Shown: in pieces, positions 34,321 through 47,272 of the stretch
Position numbering within the stretch: the first letter of the stretch is position 1
Layout of the letters: every line of letters starts with the position of its first letter
Assembly: GCA_039545315.1 (NCBI GenBank)
Contig: BCIM01000006.1
Coordinates: 248,001-312,000, forward strand
Reading direction: 5' to 3'
Origin: Kondoa malvinella
Lineage: Eukaryota > Basidiomycota > Agaricostilbomycetes > Agaricostilbales > Kondoaceae
DNA: 64,000 nt
Notes under the pieces: model-generated
What the model saw: only the letters and a program-made list of their open reading frames with translations
What the model was told of the DNA's origin: nothing
Databases searched by the model: none
Position numbers and translations under genes: made by a program

Positions 34321-37098
34321 ATGGCTGGCCTTTCATCTGTGCTACTGTTCGTATTGGCACGTTCCGTGGTTGCTCAAGCCCAAGCACCTTCCATCGATGC
34401 GATCGGTCCTGCTCGGGTTCTGTACCAGAATGACTTGACTGGTACGGTCAATCAGACTGCTCTTCTACTCTCGGAGCCCGTGGTGTACGATCAAGCAAGT
34501 CAAAAGTGCCAGCTCGTATCGGAATCGATCTTGCCCGCTGTTGAAGACAATGTCTATGCCCAATTGCGCTACCTCGTGTTCAATGGAGAGATCAACGCAA
34601 GGTCCGCTTTCTGGGTAGGCGGCACACAACGTTCCTCTGCGCGGTTCAAGCGACAGCAAATCTGCGATGCATACGACTATAGTACGAATTCGATCACACA
34701 AGAGGATTGCAGCGCGAAGCTACCTGTGCTGTGCTCAAACACGGCTCAAGCCTTCACCGTTGCTGCTGATCTCGCACCTGCGGAAACTGCCGTCGTGGTA
34801 CAAGCGGGAAATCTGTCTGTCACCGGATTCAGGGATGCTCGAGCATGGCGTTTCCTTGGTGTGCCATTCGCTGCTCGTTAGCCCTCTCCTTGACCACTTG
34901 TAACTGTACTGATTGCGCGCAGCACCTCTGAACGATCTACGTTTTGCGCCTGCTCAACCATATCAGGGCAGCAACAACATCAATGCTACAAGCTTCCAGT
35001 CAGCCTGTATCCAGCCTGTTTCCGAGATCAGTGCACCAGCGTCTGAGCAGAGTGAAGACTGCTTGACCCTCAACATCTATTCGCCAGCTTTGCCGACTGC
35101 GAATGCAAATTCTAAACCTCTGCCAGTGGCGGTATGGATCTACGGCGGGTTCGTGAATCGTCCTAGCTAGCTATCTCGAGTGGCTCACATTCTTTGCGAT
35201 GGTATAGAGCCTTTGTCGCAGGCAGCGCTTCGAATTCTTACTATGATGGCGGAAATTTAGCAGCGAGGGGAGACGTGATCGTCGTAAGCTTCCATGGCGG
35301 CTTTCCCAATAGCGTTTCTCAAAGTCTTGATCAGGTGACGGCCAATTACCGCTTGGTATTTCAGCACACTCTTAACACCGTCACCTCGCTGATGCCCTCT
35401 CTCAATCATTCAGGGCGCTCTAGGACAACTAGCGACAGCTACTCAGCTTGACGGATCACAGAGTGTGACAGACAATCTTCAAGCTCTGCGCTGGGTTCAG
35501 GAGGTAAATCGCATGTTCGGCCCGATCTTGCGAATGACCTCTGATATGCGACTAATCAGTATATTCAATACTTTGGCGGTGTATGCTTCAGCCTTGTATT
35601 GATTGCCTGGGCTGATCTCTAGTCCAGGACCCAAACCGAGTGACAATATTTGGTGAATCAGCAGGCGGCGCGTCCGTGCTAGCCGTGGGTACCCTTCTTG
35701 CTGTATTTGTTGGTGTATGACTCACATGCCGCTCAGCTTCTCAGCTCCTCTGCGGCCCAAGGTCTCTTCCACGGAGCAATTGCTCAATCCGCACCTTTCT
35801 TGGCGTGGCAAGCACGCACGGTGTATACCGATAGCGTCACTCCTGCAGTCGGTCGAGCTGCGAACTGTACCAATGTGGAAGACGAAACAGCTCTTGTGTC
35901 TTGTTTGCGTGGCTTGGATGCTCGAGCTTTTGTCGACACTTCAGTGATTGGCGCTGCGGCGGCGGCTCTCCTCAATGCAACAGCCGACATCGGGGCTACA
36001 GAGTCTGGCACAGCGACAAGAACCTTCTTGCCTACTATCGGCGCAGACAATGGCATTATCGCAGGCCAATTCAACGACCTGCTACGAAGCGGTGAACTAC
36101 CGATAAAGAATGTTTCTTTGATGATTGGAAATCTGCGGGATGAAGGGGTGAGTCGGACATTATGCGCTTTAGTAGCTATGCGCTGACGTGCCTCGAAGAC
36201 ATACTTCCTCGCCGGGAACGTGCCTCAACTACAGCCGACTTATGAGGCCTTGGATGCGGTCGCGCGCGCTGTCCTACCTAGCCAAGCCGCCGATGCTGTT
36301 GCTAACAATACAAATGCCGTAAATGTCTACTTCACTTCCTTCTGCCTGTTCTGAAGCCGCTTCCACAGTTTCCACTTAATACCACCAACCCATATGGACT
36401 GCTGTTGACAGGCTCTCAGCTTCTGACTCTGTACACTTGGCAATGTATGTCTGGCATGCTCACTTTGCATCTGTCTGACAAAGGCAATAGGTCCGCTCCA
36501 ACAAGTTCTTTCAACTGCTGTCTCACAGCAGACCTTTACCAAGCTTTACACTTATCGCATGGATCGTGGTATTCTGCTCAACCCATTGCAGACCGAATTC
36601 TGCAGACCAGACAGTCCCACAATCAATGCTGCGTGCCATACGGAGGACCTTAGCGAGGTGAGATTCAGCTCATCACATTCATACAGCTACTTATTGCAAT
36701 TACAAGCACAGGTTTTCGGCTCCTCAGACGTGCAGTTCAATCAGTACAATGAGAACAACCCGCTAGCCTATAACCAGCAGGTGATAGACAGCTGGATAGG
36801 TGAGCCAGTTTTATTGGATTCGTACCATACCTGACCAAAGTCTGCAGCCATGTTCCGTAACAGCGACCCTACCCCCAACACAGAATACCTTAGAGCTCGT
36901 GGACAAGGCTACGAAGCGACTTTGGCGGCATATCAGGCTGTCCCTTTCAGGGCTCTGACAGACTCCTCTGCCAGCCAATTACATCTGTTCGACTACCCGA
37001 GCGCCAACAATAGCGATTTCGTCTATCAAGAAGCTTGCTCTATTCTCCAAAATGTCGGCTTCCTTCCGCAACTGGCCGCAGCAAGCGATCTGTACTGA
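34321..37098 (+). CDS. Secreted type-B carboxylesterase/lipase
   Basis: Alpha/beta-hydrolase of the carboxylesterase family B. ATG 34321 gives a clear signal peptide (MAGLSSVLLFVLARSVVAQA), followed by an unusual extra N-terminal domain of about 140 residues before the catalytic domain starts at VQAGNLSVTGFRDARAWRFLGVPFA. Family landmarks: SEQSEDCLTLNIYSP, VAVWIYGGGF region (split by an intron near 35150-35208), VTIFGESAGGASVLA with the nucleophile Ser (about 35633-35680), GAIAQSAPFLAW, MIGNLRDEG (acid residue) and ACHTEDLSEVFGSS (catalytic His, split by an intron at about 36656-36712). TGA ends it at 37098. Eight or so short introns. The N-terminal extension contains four Cys and could be a separate small fold. 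It hydrolyses esters outside the cell; the substrate is unknown. Confidence 0.88.
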
Positions 37099-37300
37099 TC
37101 TACAGGAGATGTGTAAGGGCGAAGGGGCAAAACCTGCTGTGCATATGTGTTCAATCGAAGTGGATCGTAATTTAGGACAATGGGTCCAATGCAAATGCCT
37201 TGCTCTGCAATAGCAATATTAACTCTACTACCATGTACAATCTATGCAAGTTGCGAATGTCCATATCCAACACAATAGGTACACTTGAAGATTTGTTCGT

Positions 37301-39997
37301 TCATGCAGACGAAGATGCAGAGCTAGGTGGTGGAGTTTGGAAGGATTCCGCGGCTGATGATGCAGCTGATGCGGCAGTCGCAGCTGGAGCATCGGTGCGT
37401 GGGTTGGGGCCGATAGAGCCTTGCTGTCCACCTCCAGTGCAAGGCGATCCTGGAATATCAGCGCCAACACCTGAGTAGGGCGATACGTAGTTGTTGCAAC
37501 CTGAAATGGTGACGAGCCAGCCTGTTGTTGATGCATCGTTCAACCAACCTCCGGTGTCGGTGACGCCAGCTGACGGTTCTGCAGGAGACAGAGTGATTGG
37601 CGTCCCAGTAGGCGTGAGTTGAGGCAGACGAGATGCATTAGGAATGTTGGTGAGTGATGCAGGTGGCCAGTTGAGGCTTGCAGTGGCGATGGCAGGGATC
37701 TCGCCCGCGCCAGCTCCTCCAGTCATGTAGCTGTCGAGAGGTGGCTGCCATGGGTTGTTTACCTTGCCTGGTAGCCCGTATTGCTGAGATAGAGCGTCGC
37801 AGGCGCCTAGATACGATTGTGGTCGAGGGTCGCGAGGGATGTAGTTCTCTTGCAGGCCCAAAGAGTACGACCATAGCTGTTTGAACGATAAGATGTGAGG
37901 AAAACATACAAAGTGGCCCGCAGATGACCTACCGGGTTAGGCACCTTGCCATCTACAGAAGAGGCACCGACGCGCCATGTCCAGAAGCTGAAGAAAGGAA
38001 AGCGATGAGCGTAACGCAGGTGCCCAAGACGTTACAAACTTACAAAGTATTTCTTGTGGCATCTGCAGAAAGCGTCAGACGTGCAGCTTAAAATGAAGAA
38101 ATATGACTGACCCCAGTAAGCAGTCATTAGGTCCCTGAGCTGCCTCTTGTACTCGTCCGAGAAAGTGTCGACATCGGTGAATTGAGAGCAATCGCCATAA
38201 GTTTGACCGGTTCCCCAAGAGTCATAAGTTCCGTCGTAATTTGCGCCAAGGTTGACACCGTTGAGGTATTTGCCGCAGTCATTGGTTGCTAGAGACCATT
38301 CACCGCTCAGGACGAAACCAAAGTTGTTGCGAGTGTCGTTGTAGCCTGCTGCCCAGTAGGAGCATGGTCGGGTAATGAGGGATTGCACGGATTGGCTGGA
38401 GCTATCTGGCGAGAAGGCGAGGTAGTGATGGGTTTCTAGGAACTGAATTAACGATGCAGAGAACAAAGTGTTAGATGAAAGCTTACCAAGAGCAAGTCGG
38501 TCAGCACCTGGCTGCAGGAAGTCGTGCCATTCAGATTGACCAATGAAGCTGAACACAAGTCAGCACGAGTAAAGGGCCAATAGGTAGGAGCGCACCCATC
38601 GTGAATGGTCATGAAAGGACCGTTGCCCTCACCAACGCCAGTGATGTTGCGCATCATGTCGTAAACTTCAAGGTACCATTCCCGCATGACTTGCGATCCA
38701 ATGGTAGTAACGTAAGCCTCATTGACAGGCATGAACATCTGCGCAACATTGGCGTATTGTGGCTGAGAAATGAATTCGACGATGCTTCGGATGTAGTTGA
38801 GCGTTCTTTGTCCATTGGTCACGCCCATAACGCCTAAAAAGGGCAATGAGCGCATATACCAACAGAAGATCAAGAAAACAAACCGTTCAAGAAGCCAACT
38901 CTGCCGCCTGTTTTTCCTGAATGGTTCAAACCATTTTGCGAGCCAGGTACAGTATGCAGATCGACTTCGACACGGAGACCATACTTGCGAGCCCAGTTCA
39001 ACGCTCTGTTCCGCATGAGTCCATGAATAAAGTGATGGATGAAAAAAGGCTCACTTGACGAAATATTGCCAAGAAACACCCTCAAGGAAAGGTTCACCAG
39101 TCCAAGTTTCGATAGCCCAGAACCCGATTGGTAAACGAACCCAATTCAGACCGGCGGCAGCGATTTCAGCAAAGTCGCGCTCGGTGATAAAGGTGCGGTA
39201 GTGCTCCTCAATAGTTTCTGCCATGGAGTCGCCGAGAGCGATGGAAAGGTCATATTCGTCCAGCACAGTCTATATCGAAGGTCAGCTAGGTTTTGCGCAA
39301 GCGATCAAAGGGCCTTACCTCGTTGTATCGTTCGAAAAGCGCAACTGTGATGAAAGGTTCAATGACTAGCCATCCACCAAGATTGACACCGCTACACCAG
39401 AGTTCAGCATGAGATGAACGAAAGAAGGAGAAAACATACTTGATAAAGTCTGTAGAATAGTCCCATGTCTCGTTGAGTGCTTTCGAATCGTTCCTCGGCC
39501 TTGCTTCATCGACGAAAGGTGTAGACACAAAGTAGCCGCCCCAAGAGTTGTTGTATACAAATGTAGAGCCGTCTCTGCAAGCATGCAATGAGCATGATCT
39601 GACCGTAAAGAGGTGTAGAAGCTCACTCCATCGTTACGATATCGCCAGGATAGCCATATTCGACTGGACCTGATACTGTCCCTTCCTCTGAAATGACCTG
39701 AGCATCATCGTTGCCATCTGGCCGGCCAGCAGCAACTCTTGCGTTGCCCGCAGCAGCTGAAGCATCATCATCCGATGACCTGCTGCCCAAAACACCGCCG
39801 AGCACAGACGCCAGAACGACAGCAACGAAAAGAGCAGAGCCGCCCATGAGCCACTTTTTCCTGTTTCCTTTGCTCAAAGCCGATCTTCGAGCTCCACTGC
39901 TATAGGCTTGTGCGGGTTCGCCCATAGCATAACTGTCTTGAGCATTGTCTTCGAAAGGATTTGGCGACGAAGGACGGTTCCGAACGCTTGAATACAT
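37301..39997 (-). CDS. GH5 exo-1,3-beta-glucosidase, type II membrane anchored
   Basis: Cell-wall glucanase of glycoside hydrolase family 5 (Exg-like). From ATG 39995-39997 a cytosolic tail of about 45 residues leads to one membrane helix (WLMGGSALFVAVVLASVLGGVLG), an Asp/Ala linker, then the catalytic domain: GVNLGGWLVIEPFITVALFERY, GLNWVRLPIGFWAIE, YGLRVEVDLHTVPGSQNGLNHSG, FMPVNEAYVTTIG (acid/base Glu of the NE motif), ETHHYLAF, FVLSGEWSLATNDC (nucleophile Glu in GEW), and RVGASSVDGKVPNPLWSYSLGLQENYIPRDPR. A Ser/Pro/Ala-rich tail ends at TGA 37301-37303. Both catalytic residues are present. The fold, anchor and tail match the membrane-bound exo-glucanases of basidiomycetes, which trim beta-1,3-glucan at the cell surface. 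Confidence 0.92.
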
Positions 39998-40863
39998 GAT
40001 GTTGATGGTTCAGAACCAAGGCGAGCTGACTGTTTTCTGTCTGCGCACAAGACTCGAAGCTAAGAAAAACATAAGATCTCTCAAGACTTGGCGAAAATAT
40101 GCTGTGGCTGATCTCTGTCTCGCCCTAGCGGCTGTGATCAGATCTACGTCCACTCGACCGATGCTAAGAATACAGCACAGCTCCATCAGGGCAAGAATCG
40201 AGACTCGTACACATAGGCCCTCACCTGGACATGTCAAACATGCCGGCAATGAAAGGCAAACAAGTTAGCCAAGCCTGCTTTCTCCAGATACACAGCCTGC
40301 ATGATGAAGCACACACGGGGCCCGACGAACAGATCCATCGAAGGCCTGACAAACTGCATGCTGATCAGAAGTCGAGCGGTAGCAAAGCGGTAGAGCAAGC
40401 AAGATTGAACTATCGGATTTGCCAATTATATAGCAAAGGAACTCTGAAGGCAAGACGCTCAGGTCAACTGCTGTACGCTTTACGTTATCGCTCGCCGCTA
40501 AGAGGACTTTGTTGCGCAACGTAAGACACTTCGTGATCCTGAAGCATATCAAGCGTTGTCCGCTTTTGCTTCTCGGGCGGGCTGTAGCTCATCACCTACC
40601 TATTCCTGCAGAGAGCTGCTGCCAATGGTCAATCGCAAGAGGTGACTCTAGCCGTTTCAGAGAGTTGGGAGGAACAGCAGCGAAATGGCAAATGTTCAAG
40701 GCAGTATTATCGCCTAGTATACTGCATCGCTCGCAAGCGTGTACTATTGTCCAACTAATGCATGGATCACATTCTCACTTTCTCGTTCAGAACTCGATTC
40801 GACGCTTTTGCCCTCTCACAACGATACCCTGCCAGTGTTGTATACCCTCGCTCGAACTCTTGA
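39998..40863. other. Divergent intergenic region, no supported gene
   Basis: 866 bp between the starts of the GH5 gene and TTI1. Open frames on both strands (for example 40509-40886 +, 40265-40552 -) lack family similarity and consistent splice signals. It should hold both promoters. Confidence 0.45.
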
Positions 40864-43800
40864 ATGAGCCACGAGTCAGAAGATGAGGACAAACAATTGT
40901 ACAGAGAGGCTTTCCTCAAGGTGAGACGTCGTCTAACGCGCGAGGTCGTGCAGCAAGCTGAGGATGTCGCTGCTAGCTCAAGCCTATATGCGTTTCACTG
41001 CTTCCAATAGTGCAAATCAAGACTGTACAAGTCTCGCAACTGCTAAGATTGCTCAAAGATTTGCGAGAAGCGCTGCTGTCCATTTCAAGTTCGACGCTTC
41101 AGAAGGGTCAACTCGCTTCTTATGCGTTCTATCCCCTCTCGCAATTGCTGCAACACAATGCTCTGCCTGTGTTGAATGCCCATCAATCCGTATTGGAGGA
41201 GTGTTTCCTGACAATTCGAGTCTTGGTCGATACTGGCAGTCTTGCAAGAGATACTCTACTGCAAGTATGGCTTGTCGCTATCCTCATATTGGGAGGTCCA
41301 TTAGAATCTAGTCTGTCTAACAAGGGCAAGGCGAAAGAGAAACCAACTTGGTCAGAAGATGCCAGTCTCGCTGTTTCATCAGCATTACTAGCTATTCTGA
41401 AGCATGCAAAGGCGATAGAGAACGCCAAGAGCTCTACACGAGCACCTCAAAGTTTCTTCTCACCTTCTCCGAATGGCCAAACATCCATCAACTATGTGCC
41501 AAATCCTGTCCTCGCTCACACTCTCACTTCCTTACTCGACTTGGCCCCATCCAGCAAGCTATCCGAGCTCCGCCTTACATCTCTTAAGTGCCTCGATACG
41601 CTCATTACCGACTATATGCAAGTTGAACAAACGACAGACGACCTGGTTGTACAATTCTTGCCTGGCACAGTTTCGGGACTTTGCAAAATTGTCGTTGGTG
41701 GTAAAGCGAATGTGCAAGCTGGAGGTGAAAAGACGAATGTCTTGATTGCGGCTTTGTCAATCTTGAGAGTGATTATTGAGCGGGCTTTGGGTAATGAAGA
41801 GTGTGCGGATGTCTTGGCGGAACAAGCAAAGGAGGAACGTCGATTCGATAGGCTGGAAGACTTTGGTTCCTTTGCCTCGACTCCACCTCCTGCGGCAAAG
41901 TCCACTGCTCCCCAGACTGGGAAGGTATTGAAGACGACTTCTTGGCTTAGAGCAACGTCCCAGCAAGTTCACCTCGCGCTAGAGTCGGTCTTACCCATCT
42001 TGACAAATCACCTGTCAGCCAAAGTGCGCGAAGCATGCGTGTCGATGATCGCTAGTCTGCTCAAGATCTGCAGCAAGACACTTCAGCCTACGACTATACA
42101 TCTTCTCCTCGAAAAATTCCTGCTTGCGACGGAAGATGCATGGCCACAAGTCTCTTCCAAAGCGACTCTTCACCTGACTAGCCTTCTGCAGACTAGTCCT
42201 CAGCACCTCGACACTATCACGGAATTGCTCAATTCCACTTTGTCAAATCTTCCTCAGCACATCCTCTCCTTTGGCGATGACGATAACAAGCTATCCAAGA
42301 CTATCAACCTTCTCAATGCATGTGCTTCGGTCGTCTCTTCCGTTTCATCGCGATCGCATATTCAATTCAAAGGAGTAGAAAGATGGAGCTGGACTCTACT
42401 TCGCGCCATCGAGTTTGTCCGACTGCCAGGTTTCGACAACCAACCAGAAACAACTGCTCGAGCATGGATCACCCAATCATCTCATCTCGCAGAAGGCAAG
42501 AATGATCAACTCGTCCCTTTTCCTACGTTGGTCATGCGTCGAATACCTTCCGCGACGCTTCAGAAGCAGCTTGGGACGGCTATACAATCTTTGGCTAGAG
42601 CATTTGCGACTTCAGAGGAACAAGCTGCTTTGTTGGTCGAGCATTTCTTGAGCATCGCGACGGGTGGATTTGGTCCTGAATTAAAAGCGAGTGCTTGGTG
42701 GATGGTTAGCGTGCTGTTGCAGGGTCTGGCTGAGGAAGAAGTGTCAAGCGAAAGAGGAGCGAAATTAGCCAAGACTGTTGTGAAGGCGTTCATTCAAGCT
42801 GAAGGGTCTGAACAACAGAGTGAGGATGCAGGTCTGGGAATGATGGAAGAGAGCGAGGCACTGATACCTGTAGAGAGGACGAAAGGATCGACGGCGGTAG
42901 CAAGTCTTTTGGACGACTATGCCGGTGGATCAGGTCCGAAGGCAGCCATCGAGAACGCTAGAAGAGCGCGTCAGTCTCAGCAGATCGTCGCAACTTGTCT
43001 GTCTTTGCGGGCCTTGGCTGCATCTTCCGCCCTTTTGGCTTCTTCCTTCCGTATCGAGCTGTTGGCGACTCTCTATCTAATCCTCGCGCATCTCGGTCCA
43101 TCAGCGCATCACCTTCTTCGAGAACATGCTGAAGTCTGCCTCGCTCATGTCGCCTTTCATTCCGGCTACGCATCATCGCAAAACCTGATTTTCGATAATG
43201 TGGACTACATCCTTAATTCTGTTTCCCAACGACTCACCGTCGCGCGGCTGGACCCTCGAGCACCAGCAGTCCTAGTCTCGGTCATACGCTTGGTTGGCTC
43301 CCGCATTGTCCCTCTCGTTCAAGATATCGTCGACGACGTCTTTGACGGTTTGGACAACTATCACGGCTACCACATCTTCTGCTCTCGATTACTCGCTGTC
43401 CTAGATTCGGTCATGAAGGCTTTGAACCAATCGAACGCTCTTACAGAACGTGTCAAGGTGGAAGCGATCAATAGACCCTATCCAGCGCCTGACTGTGAAT
43501 CTGATCTTGCCGAGTTCTGCAAGTGGCATCAAGTACAGGACAGCACTCTTGCCGAGGCAGAGCCAGATGATGATCCGTTCAAGGGCAAAGCATCAGCCGA
43601 GGCTTTCCGGCATGCTGCAGCCGCCGGTCGACCTGAAGGAACAGAAGAACATGATATGGATGCAGCAAATTCGAAAGATGATGAAAAGCCGGAAGCAACT
43701 CGACCTCAAGCGATCTGTGCAGCTATCATATCGAAAGCGCTGTACTTCCTCAGTCACTCTTCAGCCTTTCTGCGAGCTCGAGTGCTATCTGTCATTACGT

Positions 43801-44381
43801 CTGGTGTACCTGTTCTCGGAGGCAATGCTCGTGAATCTGATCTACTACCGCTGATCAACAAAGCTTGGCCGATCATCCTCAACAGGCTAAAAGAGCGCGA
43901 CCGTAGTGTGGTGCTAGAAGCAGCGAGTTTGATAGAGGCCCTGTCCAATTACGTAGGAGATTTCGTATGTCGGCGAATCTTGGACGACGTCTGGCCCATT
44001 TTTACCAAGCTGCTCGAAGAACAATCTCAACACGACTCAAAATCAGCTATAGCCGGGAGGTCACCATTCACAGCCTCGCACCGCTTGCACAAGTCTATCC
44101 TCACTACTATGCGCCACGTCGTTGTCGATATACCTCTACGAGACAACATAGAATGGGAATTCTGCGTGACTTTCGCTCGCTTTCTGGCGGACGACTTGGA
44201 TCCGGCATTGCAGTCTGCTGCTATTCAGCTCTTTGAAGCGCTGAAAACCATCAATCCCGAAGCGGTCTGGCTGGTACTTGAAAGTGTCACCACTTCGGAG
44301 GGTACCGAGCTAGCAAGCGTCACATCCTTGAAGATGGACAACTGCAGGCAAAATGCCGATTTACTGCTCAGCGCTGAGTGA
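40864..44381 (+). CDS. TTI1: TTI1 homologue, HEAT-repeat subunit of the TTT (Tel2-Tti1-Tti2) complex
   Basis: Large HEAT-repeat protein, about 1,135 residues, essentially one exon after a short first exon. ATG 40864 gives MSHESEDEDKQLYREAFLK, and after one intron the chain continues TVQVSQLLRLLKDLREALLS; the exact acceptor near 41025 is uncertain. Helical repeats run through the length, with features of TTI1: early PLSQLLQHN and DTGSLARDTLLQVWLVAILILGGPLE, a middle acidic and linker region, GYHIFCSRLLAVLDSVMKALN, and a C-terminal HEAT block AFLRARVLSVITSGVPVLGG..LLPLINKAWPIILNRL and SNYVGDFVCRRILDDVWPIFTKLL. The TTT complex is an HSP90 co-chaperone that matures PIKK kinases (TOR, ATM/ATR). 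Length matches family members. Stop TGA 44379-44381. Confidence 0.85.
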
Positions 44382-44448
44382 TCGACGGGAGTCAAAGAGT
44401 CATCTTTGTGCTCTACTAGATTCATAGGTGTACACCGCATTGCTCAAC

Positions 44449-44720
44449 ATGGAGACGACAGGAGCTGACCCTTTTCAACAGTCCTTTCCCGGCAAGACCA
44501 GCGATAACGATAATGTCTTTAGGTGAGCTGCACTCGGCAATGGATAAACCTAGGAAGCCGTAGCTATAACATGACTACAAACGTGTAAGCCTACCAAGTG
44601 CTCTGCTAGAATCTTGCTGACCTGCTATTTAGTGCATCTTCGATCGATTCGCTCCTCTACGCAAGCACCCTGCGACTGTTAGCCATCGACCTCAACCCTA
44701 TCGGAGGCAACTTCGTCTAG
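44449..44720 (+). CDS. Possible small protein (about 53 residues), low support
   Basis: ATG 44449 reads METTGADPFQQSFPGKTSDN and reaches a donor GTGAGC at 44522; joining to the acceptor TATTTAG at about 44633 gives SASSIDSLLYASTLRLLAID and a TAG at 44718-44720. The intron would be unusually long for this genome (about 112 nt) and I recognise no family. It could equally be untranslated sequence. Confidence 0.25.
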
Positions 44721-45473
44721 CCAGCGTCCTGTCTAGAGCTAAGGTGCATCGCTGGCAGTGGAAGACAAAGCCAGGCTTCGGATCTCTCGAGCAATAGCTC
44801 ATGCGTTTGCAAGCACCTCGCATCTCATAGAGCAGACTACATAGCGCTGTATAGCCGCGGCAATGACTTGCCATACCTGTCCCTTTGGCCAATTTTTGAA
44901 ACATGCATCTTGACCAGAACTACGGACGCGGAATTTCTGAAGAGTATGCAATCAGCCCCCTACACCTTGACCTATGATAGCATCTTGCTAGCGACCTGCT
45001 TGTCGATACCGCCTTTCAAGAATTTCGCAACTCTGAGACTGCAACAATATCGTCAGTGGAATGTCGTGATGCTGCTGTCCGCACCTTGCATGGGTCTACA
45101 GCCCCTCTGCAACTCCTATGTGCCATTACAAGACAGCCTGGTCCGCTTGGATTGGGTCATCCAAGTCTTTCGCCTATATCTCACCTGCCAGTGCATTTCT
45201 TGCTTTGAGATTTCGTTTGTCTGCTCTAAGACCATCTGGCGGTTCGTACCTATGCCTCACGAGTCTCTATGACGCCTACAAGAGCGTACATGAACATTCG
45301 AATGCTCTATGACCAGGAATGTTGCGACTCGCACGGGTCCTCGTCCGATTTGCAATGAGCAGGACCACTCAAAAGGGAACGCCTATATAAGGCTGTCTGC
45401 TGGTTCATTTCCTTCTTCTTCTCAACCAGCTACTTTCCTACATCTTACTCAATCACCACATATTCAAACCATC
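44721..45473. other. Stretch without a supported gene
   Basis: About 750 bp. One plus-strand frame (44868-45272, 134 codons) has no recognisable similarity and an odd composition rich in Cys and Leu. A TATATAAGG element at 45383-45391 precedes the next start by about 80 bp and may be its TATA box. Confidence 0.4.
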
Positions 45474-47272
45474 ATGTCTTTGAACAAAGTCATCAAGATG
45501 CTCGCTGCTTGCTTTGCAATATGCATTGCGTTATTCTCTGCTCTCGCCTACTTCACTCCCAGCATTCCCTTCGTCGCCATTTCCTTCTTCGTCGCTGCTG
45601 GACAGCCGGACTTTGCACTTCAAACCGCTACTTTGCCAGTCACGCCTTTGCCTACTCTCGCTCGCGACATTGGCGACATCATTACTAACTCTTCTATCGA
45701 CTCTCCAGCCAACACTATCAAAGTAAGTCCTGCAGATTGTGCTGTTCTTCTCGTAGCTAATATGAACCTTCTTTCAGTCTACCGGTAGCTTCTTTGAACT
45801 TGCAGCTTACCAACGCTCACTTCTTCAATGCTTCTCTGACAACACCAAGTCCTTCAGAACGCATCTCGCCCCACTCATCTCAGAGCTCAAGTCACTCAAA
45901 CTCCAAGTCTCTACCAGCAAGTCTCTTGTCGTCTCCCAGCACGCTCAGATCGCCCGTCTCACCGCTACACTGTTGACAAAGGATGATTTGATTGAGGCTG
46001 GAAAGATGAAGCTGGCCAAGCAGAAGGAGGAAGTGTTTGGGAGCTATTTGTGCAAGGCACAGCTTGCCGCGTTCAAGTCGGATGATCTGTATTGGTTGTG
46101 GTGGGCGAAGACTGGCTTAGCAGGTGTTGGATTGTTAGCGATTGGATTGGCCTTGAATTGGTGCAAAAAGGGAAGCCTTTGCGGAAACTGTCAGTCTTTT
46201 TTTCGCTCCCCATTATCTTCACCATGCTCATTCTTATTGCACAGTCACAGATCGATCTGCTCTCGCTTCTTCTAAAGCAATGCTCTCCCACTCCGCCTCT
46301 CTTCAGCTTAAGACAGAGCTCGCCGATAGCAAGAAGCAGCTGTCGGACCTACAAGCCAGACTAGCAGCTCGCGACATTGCAGCCAAATCCTCTTCCAACT
46401 ATACTATGCAGCAAAACTCTCGTCTTGCCCTCGAATGCACTCAGCTCAAACAACAGATCGCAGTCAGCAAGCAGGTTGCAAAACAAACCGCTGAAGATCA
46501 TGCCTCTCTCCAGACCAAAGATTCTCACGAGCTCGCTCGACGTGAAATCAAGATTCGCTCGCTTGAAGAAAGCAATGCCAAGCTTTCTCTTCTACCAGAT
46601 GTCTGTCTCGCTGTCGAACAAGCTGCTCGCATTGCGTCTTTAACTTCGCAAATCGCTTCTCTTACCGATCAGAAGGACGATCTACACCAAAAAGTTGCTT
46701 CAGCTCTTTCGGCAAACCTTGACTTGGAAGCTCAACTTGAAGCATCTCAGCTCGCAGCATAAACATCAGCCCAGCTGTCCTCATCTGCAACAGTCATCGA
46801 TATCGTCAACTCAATGCATGCCAGCATTGAAGATCTCAATGACCAGCTCGACCGCGCCAACAAAAAGAATCTTCGCGTCTTGAAACTTCACAGCTCATCA
46901 GTTTCTGCCTCTGCTACCACTGTCAAGCATTTGCAGGCAACGCAAGCAGCACTACAAACTCAGCTGAACGACCTTCACAATCAAGCCTCCCGTGTCGTCT
47001 CAAGTCTCCGAAGCCAGATCGTCAGCGAGCAGAGAGTCACCACTACCGTGCCAGCTCTTCAAACGCAGAACTCTTTGCTCGCGGCGAGATTCCACTCCCT
47101 TGAACAGCAATTAGCGCACCATCACTACTGCTACTCAGAATATAGCTCAGAGGCTCAAGCCATGGAAATTGATCAAGATGATGCTATCGAAATTGAGACG
47201 GTTCAGTGTGCTAAGGGCATGAGCAAGCGTCCCGCTCTACGCAAGCTACCCAATGGCCTATATTGTCGTTAG
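45474..47272 (+). CDS. Membrane protein with long coiled coil, unknown function; in-frame TAA in the middle
   Basis: ATG 45474 gives a hydrophobic start (IKMLAACFAICIALFSALAYF, signal anchor), then after an intron at 45723-45777 a coiled coil (SELKSLKLQVSTSKSLVVSQHAQIARLTATLL) and a second membrane helix (WWAKTGLAGVGLLAIGLALNW). An intron at about 46191-46247 leads to FTDRSALASSKAMLSHSASLQLKTELADSKK and a long Gln/Ser/Leu-rich coiled coil. A TAA at 46760-46762 interrupts the same frame, which then continues as coiled coil (DLNDQLDRANKKN, QNSLLAARFHSLEQQL) to TAG 47270-47272. An 81-nt intron with a poor donor (GTTGCT, ending GCCCAG) would remove the stop and keep frame; otherwise the gene is truncated. 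No family recognised. Confidence 0.6.

Noticed and set aside
40509..40886. 125-codon open frame upstream of TTI1
   Set aside because: It overlaps the TTI1 first exon in another frame and shows no coding pattern.
44868..45272. 134-codon open frame as a gene
   Set aside because: No similarity, odd Cys/Leu-rich composition and no splice or start context.
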